A stretch of DNA of 64,000 nt from Frigoribacterium sp. ACAM 257. GTDB taxonomy: Bacteria; Actinomycetota; Actinomycetes; Actinomycetales; Microbacteriaceae. The position numbers were made by a program, and so were the translations under genes. Below the pieces are notes generated by a model. It did no database searches and was not told where the DNA came from. It saw nothing but the letters and a program-made list of their open reading frames with translations. Where the stretch lies: NCBI RefSeq assembly GCF_007954365.1, contig NZ_VOLO01000002.1:558001-622000 (forward strand), given 5' to 3'. Shown here one piece after another: positions 52,306-63,438 of the stretch. Each line of letters opens with the position of its first letter. Positions within the stretch are counted from its first letter, which is position 1.

Positions 52306-53267
52306 CAGTTCGCTCCCGAGAAGGCCTTGCGGCGGTTGATGACGACGCGGGCGATCGAGTTGACGACCAGCGTGATGACGAACAGGACGAGGCCGGTGGC
52401 GATCAGGGTGTTGATGCCGATGTCGTGGGCCTCGGGGAACCTGAGGGCGATGTTCGCGGCGATGGTCGACGAGTTCGTCGAGGTGAGGATCGCCGGGTTG
52501 ATCACGAGCGCCGGCGAGAGCACGAGCGCGACGGCCATGGTCTCGCCGAGGGCCCGGCCGAGGCCGAGCATCGAGGCCGAGATGATGCCGGGGCGGCCGA
52601 AGGGCAGGACCGCGACCTGGATCATCTCCCAGCGGGTCGCGCCCAGCGCGAGTGCCGCCTCCTCGTGCAGGGTCGGCGTCTGCAGGAACACCTCACGGCT
52701 GAGCGCGGTGATGATCGGCAGGATCATCACCGCGAGCACGATGGAGGCGGTGAGCAGCGTGCGTCCGGTGCCCGACACGGGACCGGCGAACAGCGGGAAC
52801 CAGCCGAGGTGGTCGGCCATCCACGCGTAGACGGGCTGCACGGCGGGGGCGAGGACGATGCTGCCCCACAGGCCGAAGACGACCGACGGCACGGCGGCCA
52901 GCAGGTCGATGACGTAGCCGAGGCCCGCGGCGAGGCGGCGGGGGGCGTAGTGCGAGATGAAGAGCGCGATGCCGATGGCCACAGGGAGGGCCATCACGAG
53001 CGCGAGCGCCGCGGCGTAGACCGTGCCGAAGGCGAGCGGCCCGACGTACTGCCAGAACGAGTCGGGGAAGCCCGACAGCGAGATGTCGGCCGGGTCGGCG
53101 ACCACGGCGGGGATGCTCTGCACGACGAGGAAGATCGCGACGGCGGCGAGGATGGCGAGGATCAGGCCGCCGGCGACGACGGTGCTGCCCGAGAAGATCC
53201 GGTCTGCGGGGCGACGCGGCGCACGAGGTGCTCTGACCTTCGTGGCGGTCGATGCGGGGGCGGTCAT
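52305..53267 (-). CDS. pstC: Phosphate ABC transporter permease PstC
   Basis: A 320-aa membrane permease, partner of PstA. It has six hydrophobic segments. Conserved parts are FGTVYAAALALVMALPVAIG, LAAVPSVVFGLWGSIVL and the ATPase-contact loop HEEAALALGATRWEMIQVAV, followed by GLGRALGETMAVALV. The ATG lies 157 nt after the pstS stop on the same strand, and the gene is coupled to pstA. Confidence 0.94.
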   Translation of the reverse strand: MTAPASTATKVRAPRAPRRPADRIFSGSTVVAGGLILAILAAVAIFLVVQSIPAVVADPADISLSGFPDSFWQYVGPLAFGTVYAAALALVMALPVAIGIALFISHYAPRRLAAGLGYVIDLLAAVPSVVFGLWGSIVLAPAVQPVYAWMADHLGWFPLFAGPVSGTGRTLLTASIVLAVMILPIITALSREVFLQTPTLHEEAALALGATRWEMIQVAVLPFGRPGIISASMLGLGRALGETMAVALVLSPALVINPAILTSTNSSTIAANIALRFPEAHDIGINTLIATGLVLFVITLVVNSIARVVINRRKAFSGAN

Positions 53268-53424
53268 CGGACGAGGTCCTCCGGGTGGGTGCTCGGTGTG
53301 CGGGCGGTGCTCGGGTGGCGGTGCGGTGCAGCCGGTGGTGCTGGTGCCGATGGTACGGGTGCCCCTGTCAGGGCGACGGCCCGGGACCGCACGGCGTGCG
53401 GTCCCGGGCCCGGTGTGGCTGGTG

Positions 53425-54522
53425 CTACTTGATGAGCGCGATCGCGTCGGCGACCTGGCCCGAGAGGGTGCTCGAGATGGGAGCGGATCCGGCGGCGTCG
53501 GCCGCGACCTGCTGGCCCTCGTCGCTGGAGACGTACTCGAAGTACGACTTCACGAGCTCGCCCTGGGCGGCGTCCTCGTAGGACTCGCAGCCGATCAGGT
53601 AGCTGACGAGCACGAGGGGGTAGACGCCCGCGGCGGTCGAGGTGCGGTCGAGCTCGATGGCGATGTCGCCCTCGGTGCGGCCCTCCTCTTCCGGGGACTC
53701 GTCGACGATCGCGGCGGCGGCCTCGGCGGAGTACTCGACGAACTCGTCGCCGACCTTGATCTTCGCCACGCCGAGGTCGCCGGCGCGCGAGGCGTCCGCG
53801 TAGCCGATGGTGCCGGTGCCGTTGGTCACGGCGTCGATGACGCCCGAGGTGCCGGAGGCGCCCTCGCCGCCCTCGAGGGGCCAGACGCCGTCGGGCTCGG
53901 AGGTCCACACGTCGGGGCTGTTGGCGTTGAGGTAGTCGGTGAAGTTCTCGGTGGTGCCCGAGTCGTCCGAGCGGTGCACGGCCGTGATCGGCGTGCTGGG
54001 CAGGTCGGCGTCGGGGTTGTCGGCCTTGATCTCGGCAGCGTCCCAGCTGGTGATCGCGCCGCTGAAGATGCCGGCGATGGTGGCGGGGGAGAGGTTCAGC
54101 TCGTCGACGCCGTCCAGGTTGAAGACGACTGCGATGGGCGAGACGTAGACGGGCAGCTCGACGATGCCGGTGTCGGGCGTGCAGCCGGCGAAGGTGCTCG
54201 ACGAGATCTCGTCGGACTTGAACGCGCGGTCCGAGCCGGCGAAGGCTGCGGCGCCGGAGATGAAGCTCTCACGGCCGCCGCCGGAGCCCTGCGGGTCGTA
54301 GTTGACGGTGACGTCGGGGTTGGCGGTCTGGAAGCCGGCGACCCAGGCCTCCTGGGCGGCCTGCTGCGACGAGGCGCCGATGCCGGCGATCGTGCCGGAG
54401 AGGTCGGAGGAGGCGCCGTCGGTCGAGGTGCCGGAGCCGCCCTCGTTGGAGGCGCAGGACGCGAGGAGCATGGTGCCGACCGCGGCGATCGCCACGATGC
54501 TGCCGGTGCGCTTGAAGTTCAC
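53425..54522 (-). CDS. pstS: Phosphate-binding lipoprotein PstS
   Basis: A 365-aa periplasmic-type phosphate binder with a lipobox (LLASC) at about Cys-23. Phosphate-contact segments include the GASSQQAAQEAW opening, QGSGGGRESFISGAAAFAGSD, and HRSDDSGTTENF. The GTG start has an AGGAACCTCT leader. It heads pstSCAB; the 157-nt gap to pstC may allow higher pstS expression. A PHO-box-like repeat lies about 96 nt upstream. Confidence 0.95.
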   Translation of the reverse strand: MNFKRTGSIVAIAAVGTMLLASCASNEGGSGTSTDGASSDLSGTIAGIGASSQQAAQEAWVAGFQTANPDVTVNYDPQGSGGGRESFISGAAAFAGSDRAFKSDEISSSTFAGCTPDTGIVELPVYVSPIAVVFNLDGVDELNLSPATIAGIFSGAITSWDAAEIKADNPDADLPSTPITAVHRSDDSGTTENFTDYLNANSPDVWTSEPDGVWPLEGGEGASGTSGVIDAVTNGTGTIGYADASRAGDLGVAKIKVGDEFVEYSAEAAAAIVDESPEEEGRTEGDIAIELDRTSTAAGVYPLVLVSYLIGCESYEDAAQGELVKSYFEYVSSDEGQQVAADAAGSAPISSTLSGQVADAIALIK

Positions 54523-54617
54523 AGAGGTTCCTTTTCGGATGTAGTGCCGTGGGGTGCTGGGGGCCGGTGCTGACCCGAGGCGAGACGCTACGTCGAGTGG
54601 TTAACCACGGTCGTCTG

Positions 54618-54639
54618 CGATGGTGAACGGGAGGTTAAC
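54618..54639 (-). promoter_or_regulatory. PHO-box-like direct repeat upstream of pstS
   Basis: On the minus strand two 11-nt units, GTTAACCTCCC and GTTCACCATCG, lie in tandem. This matches the GTTCACC-type 11-bp direct repeats bound by PhoP in actinomycetes. A third GGTTAACC lies two turns downstream in the 12-bp palindrome GTGGTTAACCAC (54597-54608). Phosphate-starvation induction of pst is the expected result. Confidence 0.72.
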
Positions 54640-54772
54640 GCAGGAGGAACATCGGCCGGGCGTGCCCGCCGCCGCCCGCATGCCGGGCCAGGATCACCGC
54701 CGCGCACCCGGCACGACACAGCGCGCGCCCCGCGGCAGGGCCACGGGGCGCGCGGGCCGACCGGCGTCGGGC

Positions 54773-55717
54773 CTAGAGCACGGGGCCGTGCGTCTCGACG
54801 GCCACGAGGGCGGCGTCGGCGCACGACACGTGCAGCACGGTGTACTCGCCAGGGCTCAGCGAGGAGGCGCGGCGCAGGTCGAGCCGGTGCCCGCCCACGG
54901 TCGCGGCGGCGATCTGGCGCACGAGCTCGGGCAGCACCGGGGCGTGCGTGCAGAACACGGCCGGCACCCGCTTCTTCACGCGCTTCGCGACGACGCCGGG
55001 CACGTCGTCGTCGTGACGCTCGAACGCGTCCTGGCTGATCGAGTCGGTCTGCTTGACCCCGACGCGCGTGAGCGCCGACAGGGGCTCGAGGGTGGCGAGG
55101 CACCGCGCGGCCGTGCTGCTGATCAGACGCTGCGGAGCCCACGCCGCGATGCCGGGCGCGATCGACTTCGCCTGCCGACGGCCCTGGGGCAGCAGGGGCC
55201 GGGTGGCGTCCGAGCCGCTCCAGTCGCCGGGCGAGGTCGTCTTGGCGTGCCGCAGCGCCACGAGGGCGAAGGTGCGGGCGGCGCCGGAGGCGACCCGGTC
55301 GGCGAACCGGTCGAGCACCTCCGCGTCCCGTTCGTAGGTCAGCTTCGCTCGTGCCTTCTCGATCGACACCCACTCGATCGCCGCGACCTCGCTGTTGGGC
55401 GTGAAGCGCCCTGCGGCCGCGAACGACTCGTCGGTGACCTCGGCGGCCCAGTAGTGCACGACCTTGTCACGGCCGCCGGGCATGACGTACTCGGCGGTGC
55501 CGAGCGGGGCGCCGAGCGCGACCCGGTACCCGGTCTCTTCGTGGATCTCGCGGACGGCCGTCTGCGGAGTCGACTCGCCGGGGTCGACCTTGCCCTTCGG
55601 CAGCGAGACGTCGCCGTGGTGCTCGCGGTGGATGAGCAGCACGCGCGCCTTGCCGTCGACCAGGCGGAAGCAGACCGCGCCCGCGGCGACGATCGTGGTC
55701 GGCGCGACGGTACTCAC
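54773..55717 (-). CDS. Nudix hydrolase fused to histidine phosphatase (MutT1-like)
   Basis: A 314-aa two-domain protein. The N-terminal Nudix box is complete: GKVDPGEST ... REIHEETGY. The C-terminal half is a histidine-phosphatase (RHG) domain starting [18 protein letters not shown], with HAP near the end ([11 protein letters not shown]). This matches mycobacterial MutT1, which degrades 8-oxo-GTP and diadenosine polyphosphates. The GTG start overlaps the ppk stop (GTGA), tying it to polyphosphate metabolism. Confidence 0.9.
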   Translation of the reverse strand: MSTVAPTTIVAAGAVCFRLVDGKARVLLIHREHHGDVSLPKGKVDPGESTPQTAVREIHEETGYRVALGAPLGTAEYVMPGGRDKVVHYWAAEVTDESFAAAGRFTPNSEVAAIEWVSIEKARAKLTYERDAEVLDRFADRVASGAARTFALVALRHAKTTSPGDWSGSDATRPLLPQGRRQAKSIAPGIAAWAPQRLISSTAARCLATLEPLSALTRVGVKQTDSISQDAFERHDDDVPGVVAKRVKKRVPAVFCTHAPVLPELVRQIAAATVGGHRLDLRRASSLSPGEYTVLHVSCADAALVAVETHGPVL

Positions 55718-57882
55718 CGGCTGGCCCGGCGGCGCTGCGTGATCTGCTTCATCAGCACGTTCTGCATGTCGGCGAGCGGGGCGTCCGACGCGTCACGGGC
55801 GTGGCGCGTCCAGGTGCCGTCGCTCTCGAGCCACCACGACGCGGTCTCGTCGGACATCGCGCGCTCGAAGAGCTCGGCGACCTGGTCGAGGTGGTCCTGC
55901 TGCGTGAGGCGGACGAGCGCCTCGATGCGGCGGTCGAGGTTGCGGTGCATCATGTCGGCGCTGCCGATGAAGACCTGGGGGTCGCCGTCGTTCGCGAACC
56001 AGAACAGACGCGAGTGCTCGAGGTAGCGCCCGAGGACGGACCGCACGCGGATCGTGTCGCTCAGGCCGGGCTGGCCCGGCTTGATGGTGCAGATGCCCCG
56101 CACCCACACGTCGACGGGCACGCCGGCCTGGCTGGCCTTGTAGAGCGCGTCGATGATCTGCTCGTCGACGATCGAGTTGATCTTGATCTTGATGCCCGAG
56201 GGGCGACCGGCCTGCGCGGCCTCGATCTCGCCCTGGATCTGCTTGAGGAGCCCGCGCCGCAGGTAGCGCGGCGCGACGAGCAGGCGCTTGAACTTCTTCT
56301 CGATCGCGTAGCCCGACAGCTCGTTGAAGAGCCGCGTCAGGTCCTTGCCGACCTGGTCGTCGGCGGTGAAGAGGCCCATGTCCTCGTAGATGCGGCTCGT
56401 CTTCGGGTTGTAGTTGCCCGTGCCGATGTGCGTGTAGTGCCGCAGCCGGCCCTTCTCCTGACGGATGACGAGGGCGAGCTTGCAGTGGGTCTTGAGCCCG
56501 ACCAGGCCGTAGACGACGTGCACGCCGGCCTTCTCGAGCTTGCGGGCCCAGGTGATGTTGTTCTGCTCGTCGAAGCGCGCCTTGACCTCGACGAGGGCGA
56601 GCACCTGCTTGCCCGACTCGGCAGCGTCGATGAGCGCCTCGATGATCGGGCTGTCGCCGCTCGTGCGGTAGAGCGTCTGCTTGATGGCGAGGACGTTGGG
56701 GTCGGCGGCCGCCTGCTCGAGGAACGCCTGCACGCTCGTCGCGAACGACTCGTACGGGTGGTGCACCAGGATGTCCTGCCGCGCGATGCTCGCGAACATG
56801 TCGGGCTTCATGTTCGGCTCGGTCGGCTGCAGCTGCAGCGCCGTCTGCGGCAGGTGCTTCGGGTACTTGAGGTCGGAGCGCGGCATCTTCGTGATCTCGA
56901 AGAGGCCTGCGAGGTCGAGGGGAGCCGGCAGTCGGTACACCTCTTGATCGGTGACGTCGAGCTCGCGGACGAGCAGCTCGAGCGTGACCGGGTCCATGTC
57001 GTCGGTGATCTCGAGGCGGATGGGCGGGCCGAAGCGGCGACGCAGCAGCTCTCGCTCGAGCGCCTGGATCAGGTTCTCCGACTCGTCCTCGTCGACCTCG
57101 ACGTCCTCGTTGCGGGTGACGCGGAACACGTGGTGCTCGACGACCTCCATGCCCGGGAACAGGTCTTGCAGGTGGTTCGCGATCAGGTCCTCCAGCGGGA
57201 TGAACCGCACGCGCCCGCTGTCGTTGTCGGGCAGCTGCACGAAGCGCGGCAGCATCTGCGGCACCTTGAGGCGTGCGAACTCCTGGCGCATCGTCTTGGG
57301 GTTGCGCACGCGCACCGACAGGTTCAGCGAGAGGCCGGAGATGTAGGGGAACGGGTGAGCAGGGTCGACGGCGAGGGGCATCAGCACGGGGAAGATCTGC
57401 TCGGTGAAGATCTCGCGCATGCGCACGCGGTCGGCCTCTTCGAGGTCGGACCACTTCTCGATGTGGATGCCGGCGTCGTCGAGGTCGGGCTTGACCAGGT
57501 CGAGGAAAGCCCGGGCGTGCCGTTCTTGCAGGTCGTGCGCCTTGGTGTTGATGTCGGCCAGCACCTCGTTCGGGCCCCGGCCGACGTTCGTGGGCACGGC
57601 GAGCCCGGTGGCGATGCGCCGCTTCAGCCCGGCGACGCGCACCATGAAGAACTCGTCGAGGTTGCTGGCGAAGATCGCGAGGAAGTTCGCGCGCTCGAGC
57701 AACGGCGTCGTCGGGTCCTCGGCGAGCTCGAGCACGCGCTGGTTGAAGGCCAGCCAGCTGAGCTCGCGGTCGAGGTACCGCTCGGCGGGGAGGGTGCCCT
57801 CCTCGAAGCTGACGATCTCGTCGAAGTCGTCGAGGAAATCGGGGGTGACGCCGGCGCCGTCGACGCGTGGTTCGCTGTCCAT
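55714..57882 (-). CDS. ppk1: Polyphosphate kinase 1
   Basis: A 722-aa enzyme that reversibly polymerises the terminal phosphate of ATP into polyphosphate. The N-terminal [18 protein letters not shown] and [17 protein letters not shown] are family hallmarks. The phosphorylated His lies in [14 protein letters not shown], and the second active-site His in [11 protein letters not shown]. Full length. It forms an operon with the MutT1-like gene and lies beside pst, so phosphate control of both is likely. Confidence 0.96.
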   Translation of the reverse strand: MDSEPRVDGAGVTPDFLDDFDEIVSFEEGTLPAERYLDRELSWLAFNQRVLELAEDPTTPLLERANFLAIFASNLDEFFMVRVAGLKRRIATGLAVPTNVGRGPNEVLADINTKAHDLQERHARAFLDLVKPDLDDAGIHIEKWSDLEEADRVRMREIFTEQIFPVLMPLAVDPAHPFPYISGLSLNLSVRVRNPKTMRQEFARLKVPQMLPRFVQLPDNDSGRVRFIPLEDLIANHLQDLFPGMEVVEHHVFRVTRNEDVEVDEDESENLIQALERELLRRRFGPPIRLEITDDMDPVTLELLVRELDVTDQEVYRLPAPLDLAGLFEITKMPRSDLKYPKHLPQTALQLQPTEPNMKPDMFASIARQDILVHHPYESFATSVQAFLEQAAADPNVLAIKQTLYRTSGDSPIIEALIDAAESGKQVLALVEVKARFDEQNNITWARKLEKAGVHVVYGLVGLKTHCKLALVIRQEKGRLRHYTHIGTGNYNPKTSRIYEDMGLFTADDQVGKDLTRLFNELSGYAIEKKFKRLLVAPRYLRRGLLKQIQGEIEAAQAGRPSGIKIKINSIVDEQIIDALYKASQAGVPVDVWVRGICTIKPGQPGLSDTIRVRSVLGRYLEHSRLFWFANDGDPQVFIGSADMMHRNLDRRIEALVRLTQQDHLDQVAELFERAMSDETASWWLESDGTWTRHARDASDAPLADMQNVLMKQITQRRRASR

Positions 57883-57997
57883 CGCACCATCGTGCCACCC
57901 CTGGTGCCCGCCGACGTCCCCGCCACGTGAACGGCTGGTGACGAGGCCCGGTTCCGCGGCTGTGGAGGAGGCACGGGAGGGGTGCGACGGGGGCGCC

Positions 57998-58967
<970 letters not shown>

Positions 58968-58984
<17 letters not shown>

Positions 58985-59012
58985 ACCCTTGACTATACAG
59001 ATTGGTATAGTC
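58968..59012. promoter_or_regulatory. TetR operator region between the EamA and TetR genes
   Basis: Two palindromes lie in the divergent gap: ACCGATCGGT (58968-58977) and GACTATAC-6-GTATAGTC (58991-58998/59005-59012). The second overlaps -10-like TATAGT boxes on both strands, so a bound TetR protein would shut both genes. The TATAGT at 59006-59011 ends 7 nt before the tetR ATG. Confidence 0.65.
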
Positions 59013-59018
59013 ACGGGC

Positions 59019-59639
59019 ATGGTCGATCTCACCGCACCCGAGCTGCCCTCCCTCACGCCCGGTGCGCGCCGCCTCCTCGACGCCGCCTCCGACCTCTTCT
59101 ACGACCGCGGCGTGCACGCGGTCGGCGTCGACACGATCGCCGACGCGGCCGGCGTCACGAAGAAGACCCTCTACGACCGCTTCGGCTCGAAGGAGGCGCT
59201 GGTCGTCTCGTACCTGCAGCACCGCGACGCCAGATGGCGCGCCCACCTCGCCGCGGAGCTGGCCCGCACGCCCGAGCCCGGCCCCGAGCGGGTGCTCGCG
59301 GTCTTCGACGCGACGCTCACCTGGGCCGCCGACAACTCGCCCAAGGGCTGCGGCGTGATCAACGCCCGCGCCGAGGTGGGCGGCCCGGACGACGGCGGGC
59401 CCGTGCTGCCCGAGCTCACCCGGCAGAAGCGCTGGATGCTCGCACTGGTCGCCGATCTCCTCGCGGAGGCAGGACTCGGGCAGGACGACGACGGCGCCCT
59501 CGCACGGCAGCTGATGCTGCTGCACGAGGGCGCCCTGGTCACGCTCGGGATGGCGACGTTCCCGCGGCCGGTCGAGACGGCACGGGACCTCGCCGCGGCG
59601 CTGCTGGGCCGCGTCTCACGACCGGACGTCGCCTCCTGA
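59019..59639 (+). CDS. TetR-family regulator
   Basis: A 206-aa repressor. The HTH reads VDTIADAAGVTKKTLYDRFG near residue 35, and the ligand domain has SPKGCGVINARAEVG, typical of the YxaF/AcrR-like C-terminal group. ATG 59019 is preceded 7 nt upstream by TATAGT, suggesting a leaderless mRNA. It presumably controls the divergent EamA exporter and itself. Confidence 0.88.
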   Translation: MVDLTAPELPSLTPGARRLLDAASDLFYDRGVHAVGVDTIADAAGVTKKTLYDRFGSKEALVVSYLQHRDARWRAHLAAELARTPEPGPERVLAVFDATLTWAADNSPKGCGVINARAEVGGPDDGGPVLPELTRQKRWMLALVADLLAEAGLGQDDDGALARQLMLLHEGALVTLGMATFPRPVETARDLAAALLGRVSRPDVAS

Positions 59640-59668
59640 GCTGAGCGTGCCGCCCTGAGGGGCGGTGC

Positions 59669-59887
59669 CTACTTCTCTTCCTGCTTCAGGGCGATGCCGA
59701 GGGCGAAGAAGGTCGGCGCCCAGTGGCCGATGAAGATGCCCCAGCGGTCGGACTGCGCCTTGTCGTTGGAGTCCTTGCCCTGGGAGGCGAGCCACGCGAC
59801 GAGCGCGATGACGATGGAGGCGAAGCCGCCCCAGTAGGCGTGCTCGCTCTTGACGCCGAGGTCCGAGATGAATTTGACGGGGTTCAT
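59669..59887 (-). CDS. Small two-helix membrane protein
   Basis: A 72-aa protein with two hydrophobic segments: YWGGFASIVIALVAWLASQG and FIGHWAPTFFALGIAL, joined by a charged loop (KDSNDKAQSDRW) and ending in KQEEK. AGGAGAACACC precedes the ATG. I recall similar short membrane proteins as common in actinomycetes, but the function is not known. Confidence 0.75.
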   Translation of the reverse strand: MNPVKFISDLGVKSEHAYWGGFASIVIALVAWLASQGKDSNDKAQSDRWGIFIGHWAPTFFALGIALKQEEK

Positions 59888-60038
59888 GGTGTTCTCCTGC
59901 AGGTCGTGGACGATCCGATGACGACAATCCACTCCCTCAGGCTGTGAGCGGCGTGCCAGGACGGGGTGCATCGCCGAGTAGGCCGTCGAGGCACCTCGTC
60001 GTACCCCGATCCGTACCCCGATCCGGCGGCCCTGCGCC

Positions 60039-60090
60039 GGCGTCAGTGCTGCCCCGGCGTCAGTGCTGCAGCAGCGTCAGTACTGCAGGA
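60039..60090. repeat. Threefold 17-18-bp duplication at a gene 3' end
   Basis: GGCGTCAGTGCTGC, GGCGTCAGTGCTGCAG and GCGTCAGTACTGCAG follow each other. The last copy contains the stop codon of the minus-strand gene at 60077, so the duplications lie just beyond its end. Twelve-bp GTACCCCGATCC copies lie next to it at 60001-60024. Confidence 0.7.
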
Positions 60091-61216
60091 GCGTCGACGT
60101 GAAGCTCGCGCCCTCGGCCGTCACGTCCGGGATGACGCCCTGGATCGGCACGCGCACCGCGCCGACCGAGTTGAAGGTGCCGGTGCCCCCCGCGCCGTCG
60201 CTGAGCGTCGACGTGAACGTGGCCGACCCCTCGGTCGTGGCGTCGACCTGCCAGCCCGCGCTCGTCCAGTCGCCGATCTCGTAGGCCGGTGCCGCCTCCA
60301 GCGTCCACTTCTGGTCGGACAGCGTGTAGCCCGTCGGCTCGTTGATGATCTGGAAGCTGCAGCCGTCCGGTGCGAGGTCGGTGCTGGCCAGGCAGGCGGA
60401 GAGCCAGCCGTCGACGGCGGTGCGGGCCGCCGCCTCGCCCGTGTCGGTCAGCGTCGCGACGAGCGTGGCGGGGCTGCCGGTCGAGGAGGCGCCGGTCGCG
60501 ATCCCGACGACGTCGTCCGCCGCGTAGGCACCCGCCCCGTCGAGCGTGGCGGGGTAGCTGCCGGGGAACGCGCGCAGCTCGACCGTGTCGCCCTCGGCAC
60601 CTGCGTGCGGCACCTCGACGCCCGCCGCCGTCACGACGGCGGCGTCGGGTGCGCCGACCTGGACGGTGAGGGTGCCGAGCTCGACGGGCGCGAGCACCCA
60701 TCGGTCGAAGAGGAGGAGGTCGGTGCCGTCCTTCTCGAGGGTGAACTGCTGGTCGTAGACGGTGCCCGCCTCGCCGCCCTGCTGGACGACGGCGAACACG
60801 GCCGCGGAGTCGCCGTCGACGCGAGAGCCCGTCACGCGCCAGCCCGTCACGCCGTCCGTGACGCCGGCGTAGGCGTCGTCGGTGAGCAGCACGTCGTCGT
60901 CGCCGGCCTCGGTGCCGTCGAGGGACATCGCGCGCTCGACCTCGCCCTGCTGCACGGCGTCCAGGTAGGCGACGACGGCGGCTTGGGGCTGGTGCGTGGC
61001 GGCGGTGCGGCCGACGACCACGGCGGCGACGACGCCGAGCGCGAAGAGCACGGCGGCACCGCCGAGCAGCAGCGTGCGGCGACGACTCCAGGGGCGACGC
61101 CCGCCCGGCGACGGCGAGGGCGAGGGCGACGTCTCCCGACCGGGCCCCGACGCGGTCTGCTGCCGCGCCTCCGGAGAGGCATGCTGATCGGCCTGTGGCA
61201 GCGCGTCGTCGCTCAT
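60077..61216 (-). CDS. Single-pass membrane protein of unknown function
   Basis: A 379-aa protein. The Pro/Ser-rich cytosolic N-terminus (residues 1-45) is followed by one transmembrane helix (LLLGGAAVLFALGVVAAVVV) and a large external domain rich in beta strands. That domain has a helix-rich part near VVAYLDAVQQGEVERAMSL that resembles DUF4878/NTF2-like repeats. Two Cys (SACLAS and DGCSFQ) may form a disulfide. ATG 61216. Its function is unknown, perhaps in the cell envelope. Confidence 0.72.
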   Translation of the reverse strand: MSDDALPQADQHASPEARQQTASGPGRETSPSPSPSPGGRRPWSRRRTLLLGGAAVLFALGVVAAVVVGRTAATHQPQAAVVAYLDAVQQGEVERAMSLDGTEAGDDDVLLTDDAYAGVTDGVTGWRVTGSRVDGDSAAVFAVVQQGGEAGTVYDQQFTLEKDGTDLLLFDRWVLAPVELGTLTVQVGAPDAAVVTAAGVEVPHAGAEGDTVELRAFPGSYPATLDGAGAYAADDVVGIATGASSTGSPATLVATLTDTGEAAARTAVDGWLSACLASTDLAPDGCSFQIINEPTGYTLSDQKWTLEAAPAYEIGDWTSAGWQVDATTEGSATFTSTLSDGAGGTGTFNSVGAVRVPIQGVIPDVTAEGASFTSTLLQY

Positions 61217-61319
61217 CTGGTCCCCCTGGTCAGTCGTGACCGGCCAACACTATCGCCGCCCTCGTCGGCGGTCGGGGCGCCGGCGCTCCCGGCGCTCGCC
61301 GGTGCGGCACCGTCCCGGG

Positions 61320-62150
61320 TCAGCGCGTGAGCGTGTACTGCACGTCGACGGCGTGGTCGACGAACCCGCGTGCCGCGTAGAGCCGCAGCGCGGCGGCGTT
61401 GTCGCCCTCGACGTAGAGGGCGGCGGTGGTGACGCCCCTGTCGAGGAGGCGGGCGAGACCGGCGTCGACCACCGCGCCTCCCAGGTGCTCGCCCTGGTGC
61501 TCGGGGCTGACGGCGACGGCGTAGAACTCGCCCGGCTGGTCGGCCTCGAGCTTGAGCCAGCACGAGGCGAGCAGCTCGTCGCCCCGCCACAGCAGCAGCA
61601 GGTCGCCCGGGTCGAACCAGTCGTCGGCCTGGCGGGCGTCGAGGTCGGCCTGCGTCAGCGAGCCCTGCTCGGGGTGGTCGGCGAAGGCACGGGCGTTGAG
61701 GTCGAGCCAGGCGGCGTCGTCGACGCCGGGCCGGAACGCGGCGATGCGGTCGCCGTCCCGGAGGCGCGGCGTGCGTCGCTCGACCGTCGCGCGCTGTTGG
61801 AGCAGTCGGCGCGTCTCGACGAGTCCGAGCTGCGCTGCGAGGGCGCGGGCACCCGGGTGGCCGCCGTGCGCCCAGAAGGCCAGGGGGCCCGTCGTCTCGT
61901 CGACGACCCGTCGGGCGAGCGCCGCGCCGAGCCCGCGTCGTCGGTGGTCGGGGTGCACCACGAGCTCGACCTCGCCGGGGCGCAGCACCGCGGCCGCGTG
62001 GACGTCGCCGAGGAGGCGCGCCTCGCCCGTCCTGGCCTCGACGAGCGCCTGGTCGTTCACCGGCGGGCTCCCGTCGACGGCCTGGGCCGCGCGGGCCAGG
62101 TCCTCGAGGTCGGCCGCGTCGAGCTCGGACGCGTCGAGAGGGGAGGTCAC
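61320..62150 (-). CDS. mshD: Mycothiol synthase
   Basis: A 276-aa protein with two GNAT acetyltransferase domains that acetylates Cys-GlcN-Ins to make mycothiol, the actinobacterial thiol. The first acetyl-CoA loop is [17 protein letters not shown] and the second [37 protein letters not shown] closes the catalytic domain. The GTG start overlaps the glnR stop (GTGA). The glnR-mshD neighbourhood is conserved in actinomycetes. Confidence 0.92.
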   Translation of the reverse strand: MTSPLDASELDAADLEDLARAAQAVDGSPPVNDQALVEARTGEARLLGDVHAAAVLRPGEVELVVHPDHRRRGLGAALARRVVDETTGPLAFWAHGGHPGARALAAQLGLVETRRLLQQRATVERRTPRLRDGDRIAAFRPGVDDAAWLDLNARAFADHPEQGSLTQADLDARQADDWFDPGDLLLLWRGDELLASCWLKLEADQPGEFYAVAVSPEHQGEHLGGAVVDAGLARLLDRGVTTAALYVEGDNAAALRLYAARGFVDHAVDVQYTLTR

Positions 62151-62827
62151 CGGACGACCGCGCCCGGCTCGTCGTCGTACACGTTGAAGCGGTAGCCCAC
62201 GTTCCGCACCGTGCCGATGAGCGACTCGAGGTCGCCGAGCTTGGCGCGGAGGCGGCGGACGTGCACGTCGACCGTGCGCGTGCCGCCGAAGTAGTCGTAG
62301 CCCCAGACCTCGCTGAGCAGCTGCTCGCGCGTGAAGACGCGGGACGGGTGCGTGGCGAAGAAGCGCAGCAGCTCGAACTCCTTGAACGTGAGGTCGAGAG
62401 GGCGACCGTGCACCTTGGCCGAGTAGCTGGCCTCGTCGATCACCACGCCGGACGCGTGGATCTTCGAGCCCGTCTGCGACTGGGCGAGGCGCCCGACGAC
62501 CAGGCGGATGCGGGCGTCGACCTCGGCAGGGCCGGCGGTCTCGAGGACGACGTCGTCGGCGCCCCACTCGTGGTTGACCGCCGTGAGGCCGCCCTCGGTC
62601 AGCACCAGCACGAGCGGCACGGTGACGCCGGTCGTGCGGAGGATCTTGCAGAGCGACTTCGCGCTGGCGAGGTCTACGCGGGCGTCGACGAAGATCAGGT
62701 CGCTCGACGGGGCGTTGACGAGCTGGGCGGGCTCGGCCGGGATCTGCCGCGTACGGTGGCTCAGCAGGGCGAGCGCCGGGAGCACGTCGGAGGAGCCGGC
62801 AGAGGTCAGGACCAACAGCTGTGCCAC
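62147..62827 (-). CDS. glnR: GlnR-type orphan response regulator
   Basis: A 226-aa OmpR-family regulator. The receiver-like domain contains [20 protein letters not shown], with the conserved but usually unphosphorylated Asp of GlnR proteins. The winged helix reads [20 protein letters not shown] and [18 protein letters not shown]. In actinomycetes GlnR is the main activator of nitrogen-assimilation genes. GTG start with GGAGG 7 nt upstream. Both sequence and mshD linkage support the name. Confidence 0.88.
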   Translation of the reverse strand: MAQLLVLTSAGSSDVLPALALLSHRTRQIPAEPAQLVNAPSSDLIFVDARVDLASAKSLCKILRTTGVTVPLVLVLTEGGLTAVNHEWGADDVVLETAGPAEVDARIRLVVGRLAQSQTGSKIHASGVVIDEASYSAKVHGRPLDLTFKEFELLRFFATHPSRVFTREQLLSEVWGYDYFGGTRTVDVHVRRLRAKLGDLESLIGTVRNVGYRFNVYDDEPGAVVR

Positions 62828-62947
62828 GCGAGCCTCCAGTGAATGTACTGTCGAACAGCCTAGGACAAGCGCGACGACCGCCACGACCAGCCCGGCCACC
62901 CCGATGCTAGGGCAGGAGGCGCCGGTCACGAACGAGGGACGACCCCA

Positions 62948-63241
62948 GTGAGCACAGCACCCGACAGCACCCCGAGCCGTCTCGCGCGCCTCAAGCCGGC
63001 CACCATCGTCCCGGTCTGGCTCTTCGCCCTGGTCGCCGGCGTCGTCATCGCCCTCACGGCCACGGGCGACGACCACTGGACGTGGCTGTCGCTCGCCCTC
63101 GGCGGCTCGATCCTCCTCACCTTCGTCCTCCAGCTCGCGGCGAGCGAGAAGGACGGGCTGGTCTCGCGGACGATGTTGGCGCTGTGCGGCAGCCTCGTGC
63201 TGCTGGCCGCGGCCACGGCGGTGGTGGCGCTGACGGGCTGA
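62948..63241 (+). CDS. Small three-helix membrane protein
   Basis: A 97-aa protein with three hydrophobic segments ([55 protein letters not shown]) and a Ser/Pro/Arg cytosolic start. GTG 62948. It is divergent from glnR and 77 nt before a 38-aa gene. No family was recognised; neighbours suggest nothing specific. Confidence 0.7.
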   Translation: MSTAPDSTPSRLARLKPATIVPVWLFALVAGVVIALTATGDDHWTWLSLALGGSILLTFVLQLAASEKDGLVSRTMLALCGSLVLLAAATAVVALTG

Positions 63242-63317
63242 CGCAGGTCGTTCGACGCTGCGGGCACCGCGCCTCCTTCGCCTGTCCATCTCGTCGCCCC
63301 CCGGGTAGGCTCGTGGC

Positions 63318-63434
63318 ATGGATTCCTTGCTCGCCCTCGAGATCTTCTACATCGGGCTCCTCGGCCTCGCGTCGCTGGCCATCGCCTTCGTCTCGGTCGT
63401 CGTGCTGGTCAAGCTGTTCAAGGGACAGCGCTAG
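63318..63434 (+). CDS. 38-aa single-helix membrane microprotein
   Basis: A short frame encoding one transmembrane helix: [20 protein letters not shown], then [21 protein letters not shown] box ends 6 nt before the ATG, indicating a leaderless mRNA. The stop is 4 nt before the nitrobindin-like gene, so the two are probably co-transcribed. The hydrophobic-then-basic layout is protein-like and not explained by random GC-rich sequence. Confidence 0.6.
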   Translation: MDSLLALEIFYIGLLGLASLAIAFVSVVVLVKLFKGQR

Positions 63435-63438
63435 ACCC

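Noticed and set aside
59669-59887. Phage holin
   Set aside because: Two helices and a charged tail superficially fit, but there are no phage genes nearby and similar short proteins seem to be ordinary chromosomal genes in actinomycetes.
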